Below are positions 52,917 through 61,408 of a stretch of 64,000 nucleotides of DNA, piece by piece. The position numbers and the translations under genes were made by a program. The notes beneath the pieces are model-generated. The model was not told where the DNA came from, did no database searches, and worked only from the letters and a program-made list of their open reading frames with translations. The stretch spans positions 11,156 through 75,155 of the forward strand of contig UQUR01000010.1 of assembly GCA_900544345.1 (NCBI GenBank), written 5' to 3'. Each line of letters begins with the position of its first letter. The stretch's first letter is position 1. Source of the stretch: an uncultured Sutterella sp. Its GTDB lineage: Bacteria; Pseudomonadota; Gammaproteobacteria; Burkholderiales; Burkholderiaceae_F.

Positions 52917-54467
52917 ATGAGTTTAATTAAAGCGGCTGCGACCGTTTCCTCTTTGACATTATTGTCCCGCATTACCGGTGTCGTGCGTGACATGTTAATA
53001 GCACGTTACTTTGGTTCGAGCGCAGCCACCGATGCTTTCTATGTAGCTTTCCGATTGCCAAATATGCTTAGGCGTCTTTTTGCTGAAGGGGCTTTTCAGC
53101 AGGCATTTGTTCCGATGCTCTCGGATGTTAAAGCAACCAAGTCAGATGACGAAGTCAGAAGTTTTATTGATCGTGTCTTTAGTCTCTTAGCCAGTGTCTT
53201 AGTATTAACAAGTGTCATCGGGGTACTGCTTGCACCGGTGTTGGTTTGGTTAATTGCAGGCGGCTTAGCAGAAAATCCCGAAGGTTTCGACTTGGCCACT
53301 GAGATGACTCGCTGGATGTTTCCCTACATCTTCTTTATGAGTCTTGTGGCAATGAGTGCCGGAGTATTAAATACCTGGAAGCATTTTGCGATTCCTGCGT
53401 TTACTCCCGTACTCTTAAACATTTCATTTATCACATTTACTTTGTTACTGACACCTCATTTGGACCGTCCCATTTTTGCGCTTGCTGTCGCTGTGATTGT
53501 GGGTGGAGTGCTGCAACTTGGTATTCAAATTCCGTCTTTGATGAAGTTGGGTGTTTTGCCTCGGCCGGTCAATCCCATTAAGGCTATGAGAGACTCAAGT
53601 GTGATCCGCGTGATGAAACTTATGATCCCGGCGCTTTTTGGCGTTGGTGTAGCTCAACTTTCATTACTCATTAACACGAATATTGCCTCTCGGCTTGGAA
53701 CGGGTTCTGTGACTTGGTTATCTTTCGCTGACCGCTTGATGGAATTTCCGACGGCTCTTTTAGGGGTTGCGCTGGGTTCAGTCTTACTACCGAGTCTTTC
53801 TGCGGCTTTTGCTAAAAATGAGCTGACGCGTTACAACGCGCTTTTAGATAATGGCTTGCGTTTGGTTGTTTTGTTGGCCATTCCGGCTGCTGTGGGTCTG
53901 GGCCTTATGGCTGAAGCGTTAGTGGCTTTTTTGTACCAAGGGAAAAACTTTTTAATTTCAGATGTGCACCAAACGAGTCTTGCAGTGATGGGGTATTCTT
54001 TTGGACTCTTGGGACTTATTGCAATCAAAATTTTGGCTCCTGCTTTTTATGCAAGAAAAGATATCAGGACACCTGTTAAAGTCGCAGCGGTGAGTTTAGT
54101 GTGTGTGCAGCTTTGCAACTTGATTTTTGTTCCTTACTTTGCTCATGCAGGTCTAGCATTATCGGTAGGCGTGGGTAGCTGCATTAATGCGGCAACGCTA
54201 TTGGTGATTCTTATTCGTCGTGGGCAATACGCGCCGGTTAAAGGCTGGGGGATATGGTTTGCGAGAGTGATACTGGCAACATTAGCTATGAGTGTTGCCA
54301 TTGTCTACTTGCAAGCCGGCGTTGACTGGGCCGGCATGCAAAGCGAGTGGGTCAAGCGCGCGGGTTTTGTCTTTTTATATATCGGAGCAGCGTTTGTAGT
54401 CTATTTCGGTATCCTCGTGATTTTAGGATTGAGACCCCGCGACTTAAAGCCCCGTTACGATATCTGA
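52917..54467 (+). CDS. murJ: Lipid II flippase MurJ
   Basis: Moves lipid II across the inner membrane for peptidoglycan synthesis. 516 aa with about 14 helices. MSLIKAAATVSSLTLLSRITGVVRDMLIA, with the essential Arg, and LRRLFAEGAFQQAFVPM are diagnostic for MurJ/MviN. It begins 23 bases after the GT2 gene. Its last 13 bases overlap the convergent small gene at 54455. Confidence 0.96.
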   Translation: MSLIKAAATVSSLTLLSRITGVVRDMLIARYFGSSAATDAFYVAFRLPNMLRRLFAEGAFQQAFVPMLSDVKATKSDDEVRSFIDRVFSLLASVLVLTSVIGVLLAPVLVWLIAGGLAENPEGFDLATEMTRWMFPYIFFMSLVAMSAGVLNTWKHFAIPAFTPVLLNISFITFTLLLTPHLDRPIFALAVAVIVGGVLQLGIQIPSLMKLGVLPRPVNPIKAMRDSSVIRVMKLMIPALFGVGVAQLSLLINTNIASRLGTGSVTWLSFADRLMEFPTALLGVALGSVLLPSLSAAFAKNELTRYNALLDNGLRLVVLLAIPAAVGLGLMAEALVAFLYQGKNFLISDVHQTSLAVMGYSFGLLGLIAIKILAPAFYARKDIRTPVKVAAVSLVCVQLCNLIFVPYFAHAGLALSVGVGSCINAATLLVILIRRGQYAPVKGWGIWFARVILATLAMSVAIVYLQAGVDWAGMQSEWVKRAGFVFLYIGAAFVVYFGILVILGLRPRDLKPRYDI

Positions 54468-54721
54468 ATCGTGTCCTCGCGGTCAAAAGGCATACACTCG
54501 GGCCATTGAATGAGTTCATCGTGGTCCGTTGTGTCAATGGCTGCGGGACCGGTTTCAGCAGTGTTGACAGCAAAATTCAATTTTGCATAAACATTGGCCA
54601 AATCATCGAGCATGACTTCTTCGGGGTCAAGCCTTTCATCTTCTAGTCTTTCGATTGTTTCCGAGAGTGTTTCAAGCGCGTCACTTAACGCATCAATAAG
54701 CCATTGGCGGTCTACAGACAT
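54455..54721 (-). CDS. Small acidic conserved-type protein of unknown function
   Basis: 88 aa, very acidic (many Asp/Glu), likely helical: MSVDRQWLIDALSDALETLS, then ERLEDERLDPEEVMLDDLANVYAKL. I do not recognise the family. Evidence that it is real: AGGA with good spacing before the ATG, biased codon use, independent intergenic promoter space, and only a 13-base overlap with the murJ end. The next gene (fimV) is divergent, so this is a single-gene unit. Confidence 0.6.
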   Translation of the reverse strand: MSVDRQWLIDALSDALETLSETIERLEDERLDPEEVMLDDLANVYAKLNFAVNTAETGPAAIDTTDHDELIQWPECMPFDREDTIQIS

Positions 54722-54894
54722 TTTTTCGTTCCTAAAGGTTAAAAAGTCCCAAAAAGGTTATTTGACCCTTTAAAATGCGAACAGTATACGTCAATCATAA
54801 CCGAGAAGGATTTTGTGCACTCGGTTTTTGTACGAAAAGCCTGTCACTGTTGGCAGTATCAAGCATGGTAAGTGACGGCTTTCGGGAGCCTAAG

Positions 54895-56673
54895 ATGAAG
54901 AGTTTTTCCAAAAAGACATGTGTGTTGGCTATGATGCTTGCAGTGGGTTCAGTTGCTCAGGCTGCTTATCTGGGGCAACTTCAGGTCACTAGTCAAGCCA
55001 GTCAAAATTTTGAAGCAACTTTTTTAGTCCATGATGTCTCTCCCACAGGGACGTCCCTCACTGCTCGTTTGGCTCCTGCTGAGACTTATGCAAAGTATGG
55101 CATTACGATGCCAGAAAGTGCTAAAGGAATGAATCTGGCGCTTATTAAAAAGTCTCCGCTTACGCTGCGCATTTCCTCTAATCGCCCGGCAACTGAGCGC
55201 GCTTTCCCGCTTTTAGTTGAATTAAATGAGGGCGGAAGGATCACGGTGCGTCAATACAACATTCATATCGGTGCCGCAGGGACAGTGGAGCCGGTTGAAG
55301 TGGTGGCAATGGGCGGGGCAGCTCCTGTAACAGCTGCGCAGCCTGTGGCTAAAGAAAGTGCGCCTGTTACGCAAAAGGCACCTGTCGTTTCTGCTCCCAA
55401 AGTCAGTGCAGAATCTCAGACAAAGACCGAGATGTCTCCTCTTGAGCGTATGCAGTCCAGACACTATGACTTGAGTAAGCCGGTGTTGGTTGAATCGGGT
55501 TACACACCGTGGTCATTGGGTGTGCTCTATCAAAAGCTCTTTCCGAAGGCAAGCGTCAATCAGGTGCTTGTAGCTCTTGCAATTGAAAACCCGGAAGCCT
55601 TCCCCGCAGGCAATGTGAGACAACTAAAGGCTGGAGCTCATGTGAGTGCACCGTCGGCGCGTTTGGTGGAATCAATTGATGCTCAAAAAGCTCGAGAGAT
55701 TGTTCAAAAAGGTTTAAATATCGAAGAAGTGGCTCGTGAACCTCAGCCGATTAAGGCAGAACCTAAGAAGTCCGCTTCTGTCACTCAAAAAGCCAAAGAA
55801 GTCCGTCCGACCGTTAAAGCTGAACCAAAGCCTACTTTGAAAGTAGAGGAAAAACCGGTTGAAACCGTGGCTCCTGTTGAACAAACTGCTACGCCTACCC
55901 CCGAAGTTTTACCCACTCCGACTCCGACCGATGTTCATCAAACACCAGAACAATCCGTTGAGTCACCGGCTGTGGAAGAAACAGTGCCGGCTGATCAAAA
56001 CGTAGAGCCTGAACCTCTTACGCCTCAAGAGGCCATGCCTACGCTTGAAATTATGACCGAGGAGCCCCCGGTTCAAGAAGAGGAATCAACTTCTTGGTTC
56101 TGGTACCTCTTGATCGTGTTGATGTTGGGTGCTGCCGGGTTTATTTACTGGCGTACAAAGCAAGGCCGTTATGTTGACTTCCAGTCCTTTAAGCGCGTGA
56201 TGAATAAGGGACAGCGTGAAGAGCCCGTGACGCGCCAGGCGCCTGCTGTTCGTCCTGCAGCCCCTCAACCGCAACAGGCTACGAGCCACACAGTTGAAAC
56301 CATTAACCGTATGCCAGCTCGTGAAGAACCTCGTATGGCACCTCGCCCAGCACCCGTTCAGGCTGAGGCTCCTAAGGTAACCAAACCCGTTGAGAACCCA
56401 GCTTCTACTCAAGCAACGGCCAATGTGTTTGATTTGGTGGCTGATGATGAACCTGTGCAAGTTGCTTCCCAACCGGTAGTTGATTCCAAGGTTCAAGAGG
56501 CCGCTGCCGATGATCACAGCATGAAGGATTCGCTTGATATGGCTCGCTCCTTTATTTCGATTGGGGCTAAAAATGAAGCGATCACGCTTTTGCAGGAAGT
56601 TGTTCAAAAGGGTAGTGCTGCCGATAAGGCTCAGGCCGAAGCCCTTTTAAAGCAAATCCATGAGCGCGGCTGA
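54895..56673 (+). CDS. fimV: FimV-like peptidoglycan-binding/polar organising protein
   Basis: 592 aa from ATG 54895 (MKSFSKKTCVLAMM), with GGAG seven bases upstream; an earlier in-frame Met at 54775 has none. Signal peptide ends SVAQAAYLG. The FimV N-terminal domain (YLGQLQVTSQASQNFEATF) is at about 25-140, a LysM-like region at about 185-260 (LSKPVLVESGYTPWSLGVLY), then a Pro/Glu-rich linker, a helix (WFWYLLIVLMLGAAGFIYW), and a C-terminal FimV TPR-like motif (LDMARSFISIGAKNEAITLL). Linked in Pseudomonas to type IV pili and polarity. Ends 1 base into truA. Confidence 0.9.
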   Translation: MKSFSKKTCVLAMMLAVGSVAQAAYLGQLQVTSQASQNFEATFLVHDVSPTGTSLTARLAPAETYAKYGITMPESAKGMNLALIKKSPLTLRISSNRPATERAFPLLVELNEGGRITVRQYNIHIGAAGTVEPVEVVAMGGAAPVTAAQPVAKESAPVTQKAPVVSAPKVSAESQTKTEMSPLERMQSRHYDLSKPVLVESGYTPWSLGVLYQKLFPKASVNQVLVALAIENPEAFPAGNVRQLKAGAHVSAPSARLVESIDAQKAREIVQKGLNIEEVAREPQPIKAEPKKSASVTQKAKEVRPTVKAEPKPTLKVEEKPVETVAPVEQTATPTPEVLPTPTPTDVHQTPEQSVESPAVEETVPADQNVEPEPLTPQEAMPTLEIMTEEPPVQEEESTSWFWYLLIVLMLGAAGFIYWRTKQGRYVDFQSFKRVMNKGQREEPVTRQAPAVRPAAPQPQQATSHTVETINRMPAREEPRMAPRPAPVQAEAPKVTKPVENPASTQATANVFDLVADDEPVQVASQPVVDSKVQEAAADDHSMKDSLDMARSFISIGAKNEAITLLQEVVQKGSAADKAQAEALLKQIHERG

Positions 56674-57464
56674 TGCGTGTTGCTTTAGGAATTCAATATA
56701 ACGGTTCGGCATTTTGCGGTTGGCAGACCCAGCCCGATATGCCGAACGTTCAGGACACACTGGAATCGGCACTGAAAGCGTTTGCTACGGTGCCGATTTC
56801 GACTGTATGTGCAGGGCGTACCGATACCGGTGTGCATGCAACGCACCAGGTAGTAGATTTTGAAGCCCCAGTTACTCGTCCGATGACCGCTTGGGTAAGA
56901 GGAGTAAATACCTTTTTGCCTTCATCGGTAGCTGTGCGTTGGGCACATGAAGTGCCTGAAGATTTTTCTGCCCGTTTTAGCGCAACGGAGCGCACATATG
57001 AATACTGGATTTTGAATGATGCTGTGAGGTCACCATTGACCGAAGGGTTGGTCGGTTGGGTTTTTCGGCCGTGCGATGAAAAAAGAATGCAAGAAGCTGC
57101 TCGCTTTCTTTTGGGTGAGCACGATTTCACAAGCTTCAGAGCTTCGGAATGTCAAGCAAAGAGTCCTATTCGAGTCGTGCATGAAGTGAGTATTCGCCGT
57201 GTTGGAAAAATGATTGGTATCAAGCTTCGAGCCAATGCTTTTCTTCATCATATGGTCCGCAATATTGTAGGCAGTCTTGTTTATGTGGGAACCGGCAGAG
57301 AAAGTGTGCAATGGTTTAAATCAGTATTAGAAGCTTGTGATAGAAAAGTCGCTGCACCCACGTTTGCCGCAGGCGGTCTTTATCTTGTCGGGGTAAAGTA
57401 CCCCAATCATCCCTACTTGCCGTCTTATAGTCAGGCCCCCTGGAGTCACCTAGGATCATCCTGA
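56673..57464 (+). CDS. truA: tRNA pseudouridine(38-40) synthase
   Basis: 263 aa. MRVALGIQYNGSAFCGWQTQ, catalytic Asp51 in CAGRTDTGVHA, and NAFLHHMVRNIVGSL identify TruA. Its ATG overlaps the fimV stop (TGATG). Canonical synteny continues with trpF, trpB, trpA and accD, but here accD follows after 134 bases, so trp genes have been lost from this interval. Confidence 0.96.
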   Translation: MRVALGIQYNGSAFCGWQTQPDMPNVQDTLESALKAFATVPISTVCAGRTDTGVHATHQVVDFEAPVTRPMTAWVRGVNTFLPSSVAVRWAHEVPEDFSARFSATERTYEYWILNDAVRSPLTEGLVGWVFRPCDEKRMQEAARFLLGEHDFTSFRASECQAKSPIRVVHEVSIRRVGKMIGIKLRANAFLHHMVRNIVGSLVYVGTGRESVQWFKSVLEACDRKVAAPTFAAGGLYLVGVKYPNHPYLPSYSQAPWSHLGSS

Positions 57465-57598
57465 AGTTCTTTTTTCATCAAAGCTCAGTCTATTAGGCGA
57501 TTTAAAATACCTAAAACATGTATAAGAATGGTGGCTATAGTCTGATAAAATCACCAATCGTATTATTTGCGTGAAATGCATTTGAAGGATATTTTTTT

Positions 57599-58480
57599 AT
57601 GAGTTGGATCGATCGGTTATTGCCGCGTATTCATAAGACGGAATCGGAAAAGGCGGAAAAGAAAGAAAGCATGATTCCGGAAGGCTTGTGGACAAAGTGC
57701 CCGAGCTGTGAACAAGTGCTCTATACCGAAGAGTTAAAAGATTCGTTAATGGTGTGCCCGAAGTGTGGTCACCACATGAGAATCGGTGCACGTGAAAGAG
57801 TGGAAAATTTCTTAGATGCTCAAGATCAAGTGGAAATTACTCAAGAAGTGCAACCGACAGATCCGTTGAAGTTTGTGGACAGTAAACCTTATCCCGCTCG
57901 TTTGGCTCAGGCTCAACAAAAAACCGGTGAAACCGATGCTTTGGTTGTCAAGCGCGGTACGCTTCGCGGTTTGCCCGTAGTGGTTGCTGCCTTTGAATTC
58001 AATTTCATGGGTGGTTCTATGGGCTCTGTTGTTGGAGAAAGATTCGTGCGTGGTGTTGCTGAAGCTACGCGTATGAAGTGTCCCTTTATCTGTTTTGCGG
58101 CTTCAGGCGGCGCCCGTATGCAAGAAGGTCTTTTGTCTTTGATGCAAATGGCCAAAACTACAGCAGCGATTGCGGGGCTTGCTCGAGAAAAACTTCCCTT
58201 TATTTCCGTTTTGACGGACCCGACTATGGGCGGGGTTTCCGCTAGTTTTGCCTTTATGGGCGATGTGGTTATCGCCGAACCTCGCGCATTGATTGGTTTT
58301 GCCGGACCGCGCGTTATTGAGCAAACTGTACGGGAAAAGTTGCCCGAAGGTTTTCAGCGCTCGGAATTTTTGTTAAAGAAGGGTGCGATTGATATGATCG
58401 TCGATCGTCGTGAGATGCGCGCCAATATTGCTGAAATTATGGCTATGCTCATGAGAAAGCGCATCACGGACGCCGATTGA
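57599..58480 (+). CDS. accD: Acetyl-CoA carboxylase carboxyltransferase beta subunit
   Basis: First committed step of fatty acid synthesis with AccA. 293 aa. Zinc ribbon at Cys34, Cys37, Cys53, Cys56 (CPSCEQ and CPKCGHH); carboxyltransferase core FEFNFMGGSMGSVVGERF, CPFICFAASGGARMQEG and VSASFAFMGDVVIAEPRALIGFAG. A hairpin follows at 58518-58539, then folC. Confidence 0.96.
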   Translation: MSWIDRLLPRIHKTESEKAEKKESMIPEGLWTKCPSCEQVLYTEELKDSLMVCPKCGHHMRIGARERVENFLDAQDQVEITQEVQPTDPLKFVDSKPYPARLAQAQQKTGETDALVVKRGTLRGLPVVVAAFEFNFMGGSMGSVVGERFVRGVAEATRMKCPFICFAASGGARMQEGLLSLMQMAKTTAAIAGLAREKLPFISVLTDPTMGGVSASFAFMGDVVIAEPRALIGFAGPRVIEQTVREKLPEGFQRSEFLLKKGAIDMIVDRREMRANIAEIMAMLMRKRITDAD

Positions 58481-58517
58481 GAGCACTTTTAAAATTAAGT
58501 TAGAATAAACAACATCA

Positions 58518-58539
58518 GACCACGCTTTTAGGCGTGGTC
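58518..58539 (+). terminator. Hairpin between accD and folC
   Basis: 8-bp stem GACCACGC/GCGTGGTC with loop TTTTAG, 37 bases after accD. Followed a few bases later by GTTTTTGG, so a leaky terminator is possible. Confidence 0.55.
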
Positions 58540-58560
58540 GCGCTGTTTTTGGACTGGAAA

Positions 58561-59829
58561 ATGTCTCAAAGTAAAGATACTTTAAATGAGTGGTTGGACT
58601 ATATCCTGGCTTCACACCCTGAAAATGTGATTGAGCTCGGACTCACCCGCATGAAGACAATGATCGCTAGATTAGGCATTGCCTTTGATTGTCCCGTTAT
58701 TACAGTGGCGGGTACGAATGGCAAGGGTAGCACCTGTGCAATGCTTGAATCTATTTACCGGGCAGCGGGTTACCGGACAGCCATGCATACCTCTCCTCAC
58801 ATGTTGCGTTTTAATGAGCGTGCCCAAATCAACGGAAAGATTGTTGAAGATGCTTTGCTCATCGACGCTTTTAAAGAAGTGGAGGCGGCCCGAGACGGAT
58901 TGCCTTTGACTTATTTTGAATTTACGGCCTTAGGCATCTTAAAAGTCTTTCAGAAGGCAAAACCTGACGTAGTGATTCTGGAAATCGGACTCGGTGGCAG
59001 ACTCGATGCGATTAATGCGTTGGATTCTAGTGCTGCCATTGTGACCACAGTGGGTATTGATCATGAAGCTTATTTAGGAAACACTCGAGAGGCCATCGGT
59101 TGGGAAAAAGCTCATATTTATCGTAAAGGGCGTCCTGCTATTTGTGCAGATTCACAGCCACCGGTGAAATTACTCGAGTACGCTCAGGCTTTGGGTTGCA
59201 AATTGTCTGTTGCTGGGTGTGACTTTAAGGTCGAAGCGACGTCCCAAGACCGGATGCACTTTCAAATGGCTTCATATGACTGGGATTTGCCTAAACCCGC
59301 TTTGGCAGGTCGTAATCAACTCGATAATGCCGCTGGGGTTTTGGCTGTGGTGGTCTCTTTAATGGATAAGCTTCCTGTGCAAATAAGCGCCATTGAAGAA
59401 GGACTAAAAACGGTTCGCATCACCGCTCGTTTTGAAAAAGTGGCAGAGCGCCCGCTAACGATTTTAGACGTTGGCCACAATCCTCATGCAGCGCTTGTTT
59501 TGGCACAGAATGTTAGAGACTTAAAGACTGAAGGTCGCACAATTGCTGTTTTTGGAATGCTCGCTGACAAAGACATGCTCGATGTGGTCAAGATTATGAG
59601 TCCGGTGATTGATGAGTGGTTCATTACGGGTCTGCCGGGTCCTCGCGGAGCCGATAGTCAAACGCTTTCCCGAGTGATGTTGGAAGCGGGGGTAGAAGTC
59701 GATAAAATGCATGTTTATGATGGTGTGGATCAAGCGCTAAATTCTGCCCGTCAGGCAACCGCGATCGCTGATACAATCATCATCTTCGGTTCCTTTGTCA
59801 CGGTGACAGCGGCCCTGCCTCACATTTAA
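58561..59829 (+). CDS. folC: Bifunctional folylpolyglutamate synthase/dihydrofolate synthase
   Basis: 422 aa ATP-dependent ligase of folate metabolism. Mur-ligase-type P-loop VAGTNGKGSTCAM, folate/Mg segment HTSPHMLRFNERAQING, EIGLGGRLDAINALD, ATTVGIDHEAYLGNT-like VTTVGIDHEAYLGNT, and LDVGHNPHAALVL. The start is ATG 58561 (MSQSKDTLNEW); the upstream extension to 58534 overlaps the hairpin and is unlikely. The SPOR gene starts 5 bases after the stop. Confidence 0.95.
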   Translation: MSQSKDTLNEWLDYILASHPENVIELGLTRMKTMIARLGIAFDCPVITVAGTNGKGSTCAMLESIYRAAGYRTAMHTSPHMLRFNERAQINGKIVEDALLIDAFKEVEAARDGLPLTYFEFTALGILKVFQKAKPDVVILEIGLGGRLDAINALDSSAAIVTTVGIDHEAYLGNTREAIGWEKAHIYRKGRPAICADSQPPVKLLEYAQALGCKLSVAGCDFKVEATSQDRMHFQMASYDWDLPKPALAGRNQLDNAAGVLAVVVSLMDKLPVQISAIEEGLKTVRITARFEKVAERPLTILDVGHNPHAALVLAQNVRDLKTEGRTIAVFGMLADKDMLDVVKIMSPVIDEWFITGLPGPRGADSQTLSRVMLEAGVEVDKMHVYDGVDQALNSARQATAIADTIIIFGSFVTVTAALPHI

Positions 59830-59834
59830 AGCTC

Positions 59835-60851
59835 ATGCAAGAATCTGATAAGCCCACAAACGATACGTTCTGGAAAGCTCAGCAAACGGATGCTGAAGGA
59901 TCGGTTGCGTCTATAAATGATGATAATCAGATGGATGTGAGCCAAGTGAAGGCTCGGTTTCGTCATCGATTGGTGGGCGTTGTGGTGCTGGTTGCAGCAC
60001 TTGTGACAGTGCTGCCGATTTTCTTTGATGAGCCTGCGCTTCAAAGTGATAAGCATGCGCTCACAAAAATTCCTCCTATCGCCAAGGAGCCTTTCTACAA
60101 GATGGAGCTTCCTGTTAACGATAGACCTGCGCTTTCCTTACCCAATGACGGTAGTGCGCTCAAAGATCTCTCGAAACCTAACGAAGTAAGCGAAGCGCCT
60201 GAGGCTAGACCCACGCCCGAATTGGATGAAAAAAAGGATAAGCCTCAGTCTTATGCTCCCTCAACTGAGGGCTCTCTTTACATTCAGGTCTTAGCAACTT
60301 CAAGTGAAGCGGGGGCCATGAAAGAGATGGCAAGATATCAAGCGATGGGTTTACCCGTTTACTCTGTCAAGGTGCAGAAAAAATCGGCAACCTTATGGCG
60401 CGTGCGCTTAGGTTTATTTAAAACGCGCGACGAAGCCGAGCAAGTGGCCAAATTGCTTGACGCTCGCAAGATTTCTCATTTACCCGTTCAGGTTGAAGCT
60501 AGTGCTAAAAGTGAGATAAGTCGTATCGCACCTAGCCGCACATTAAAGAGTACTGTGCAGGAAGCGCACAGTAAGTCAAAAGAAGTAAAACCTCAAACAG
60601 TGGTGGTAACAAAATCCAAGGTGCAACAGCAAGAGCCAAAGGCAAAAAGCACTACCAATGAGAAAAAAGCTCAGGTAACGGTGAAAAACATCAATTCATC
60701 TCAGGTGAAAAAAGAGCAGACTAAAACTTCTCAACCGGCAAAGACTCCAGCCGCAAAGAAGCCATCGGCCTCAGCTGATCCTTTAGCGGATTTACTTAAA
60801 TCCACCCGCGAAGACGTTATTGCACAAAAGCTTCGGGAAGCACGACAATAA
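59835..60851 (+). CDS. SPOR-domain cell division protein (DedD/FtsN-like)
   Basis: 338 aa. A short cytoplasmic start, one transmembrane helix (about 40-58: RLVGVVVLVAALVTVLPIFF), and a periplasmic linker. A SPOR domain at about 148-222 (SLYIQVLATSSEAGAMKEM, WRVRLGLFKTRDEAEQVAKLL) binds denuded septal glycan. Unusually, a 110-residue Lys/Gln/Ser-rich tail follows the SPOR domain rather than preceding it. Conserved folC-SPOR-cvpA-purF order. Confidence 0.88.
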   Translation: MQESDKPTNDTFWKAQQTDAEGSVASINDDNQMDVSQVKARFRHRLVGVVVLVAALVTVLPIFFDEPALQSDKHALTKIPPIAKEPFYKMELPVNDRPALSLPNDGSALKDLSKPNEVSEAPEARPTPELDEKKDKPQSYAPSTEGSLYIQVLATSSEAGAMKEMARYQAMGLPVYSVKVQKKSATLWRVRLGLFKTRDEAEQVAKLLDARKISHLPVQVEASAKSEISRIAPSRTLKSTVQEAHSKSKEVKPQTVVVTKSKVQQQEPKAKSTTNEKKAQVTVKNINSSQVKKEQTKTSQPAKTPAAKKPSASADPLADLLKSTREDVIAQKLREARQ

Positions 60852-60870
60852 AAGGAAAGGATAAACATAC

Positions 60871-61356
60871 ATGAATGAATTGGACTGGGCCATCATTATC
60901 GTTTTAGTGCTCTCTACCATTGTGGGAGTTACGCGAGGGGTAGTGCGCGAGATTTTGTCTATTGTCGGATGGGTGATTGGTATTGTATTTGCCATTCGCT
61001 TTTCACCGGAATTGGCCGTACATATTCCGCTTGAAAGCTTGGGACCTGCGATTCGAACGATTATCGCGGCAGTGCTTATTTGCGTGCTGTGTGTTTTTGC
61101 CATTGGTTTACTTGGCACGATTTTAAGAAAGATGCTTGAAGTCGCCCGAATCAGCGCCGAGGATCGCGTTTTGGGCAGTGTTTTTGGTTTTATCCGCGGA
61201 GTGGTTTTTGTTTGTGCGGTGGTGTTTTTAGCCGGTATGACGAGCGCGACCTCAACGGCCGTGTGGCGTCACTCCGTTTGTATTCCTTTGGCTGAAAATG
61301 TGATTGATTGGATGATGCCGATGATGCCGGATTCCATCGCCCAACTTCGCAAGTAA
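60871..61356 (+). CDS. cvpA: CvpA family membrane protein
   Basis: 161 aa with four helices: LDWAIIIVLVLSTIVGVTRG, EILSIVGWVIGIVFAIRF, TIIAAVLICVLCVFAIGLLG and FIRGVVFVCAVVFLAGM. Needed in E. coli for colicin V production and bile resistance; often co-transcribed with purF. Ends 52 bases before purF. Confidence 0.93.
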   Translation: MNELDWAIIIVLVLSTIVGVTRGVVREILSIVGWVIGIVFAIRFSPELAVHIPLESLGPAIRTIIAAVLICVLCVFAIGLLGTILRKMLEVARISAEDRVLGSVFGFIRGVVFVCAVVFLAGMTSATSTAVWRHSVCIPLAENVIDWMMPMMPDSIAQLRK

Positions 61357-61408
61357 AAGCACAGGATTGTTGTAAAAGTTTTAACCTTTTAACCGATGAG
61401 GCTAACAA

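Noticed and set aside
56086..56607. Long antisense open frame (173 aa) inside fimV
   Set aside because: It mirrors the Pro/Ala/Glu-rich coding bias of fimV, has no ribosome site and no recognisable domain.
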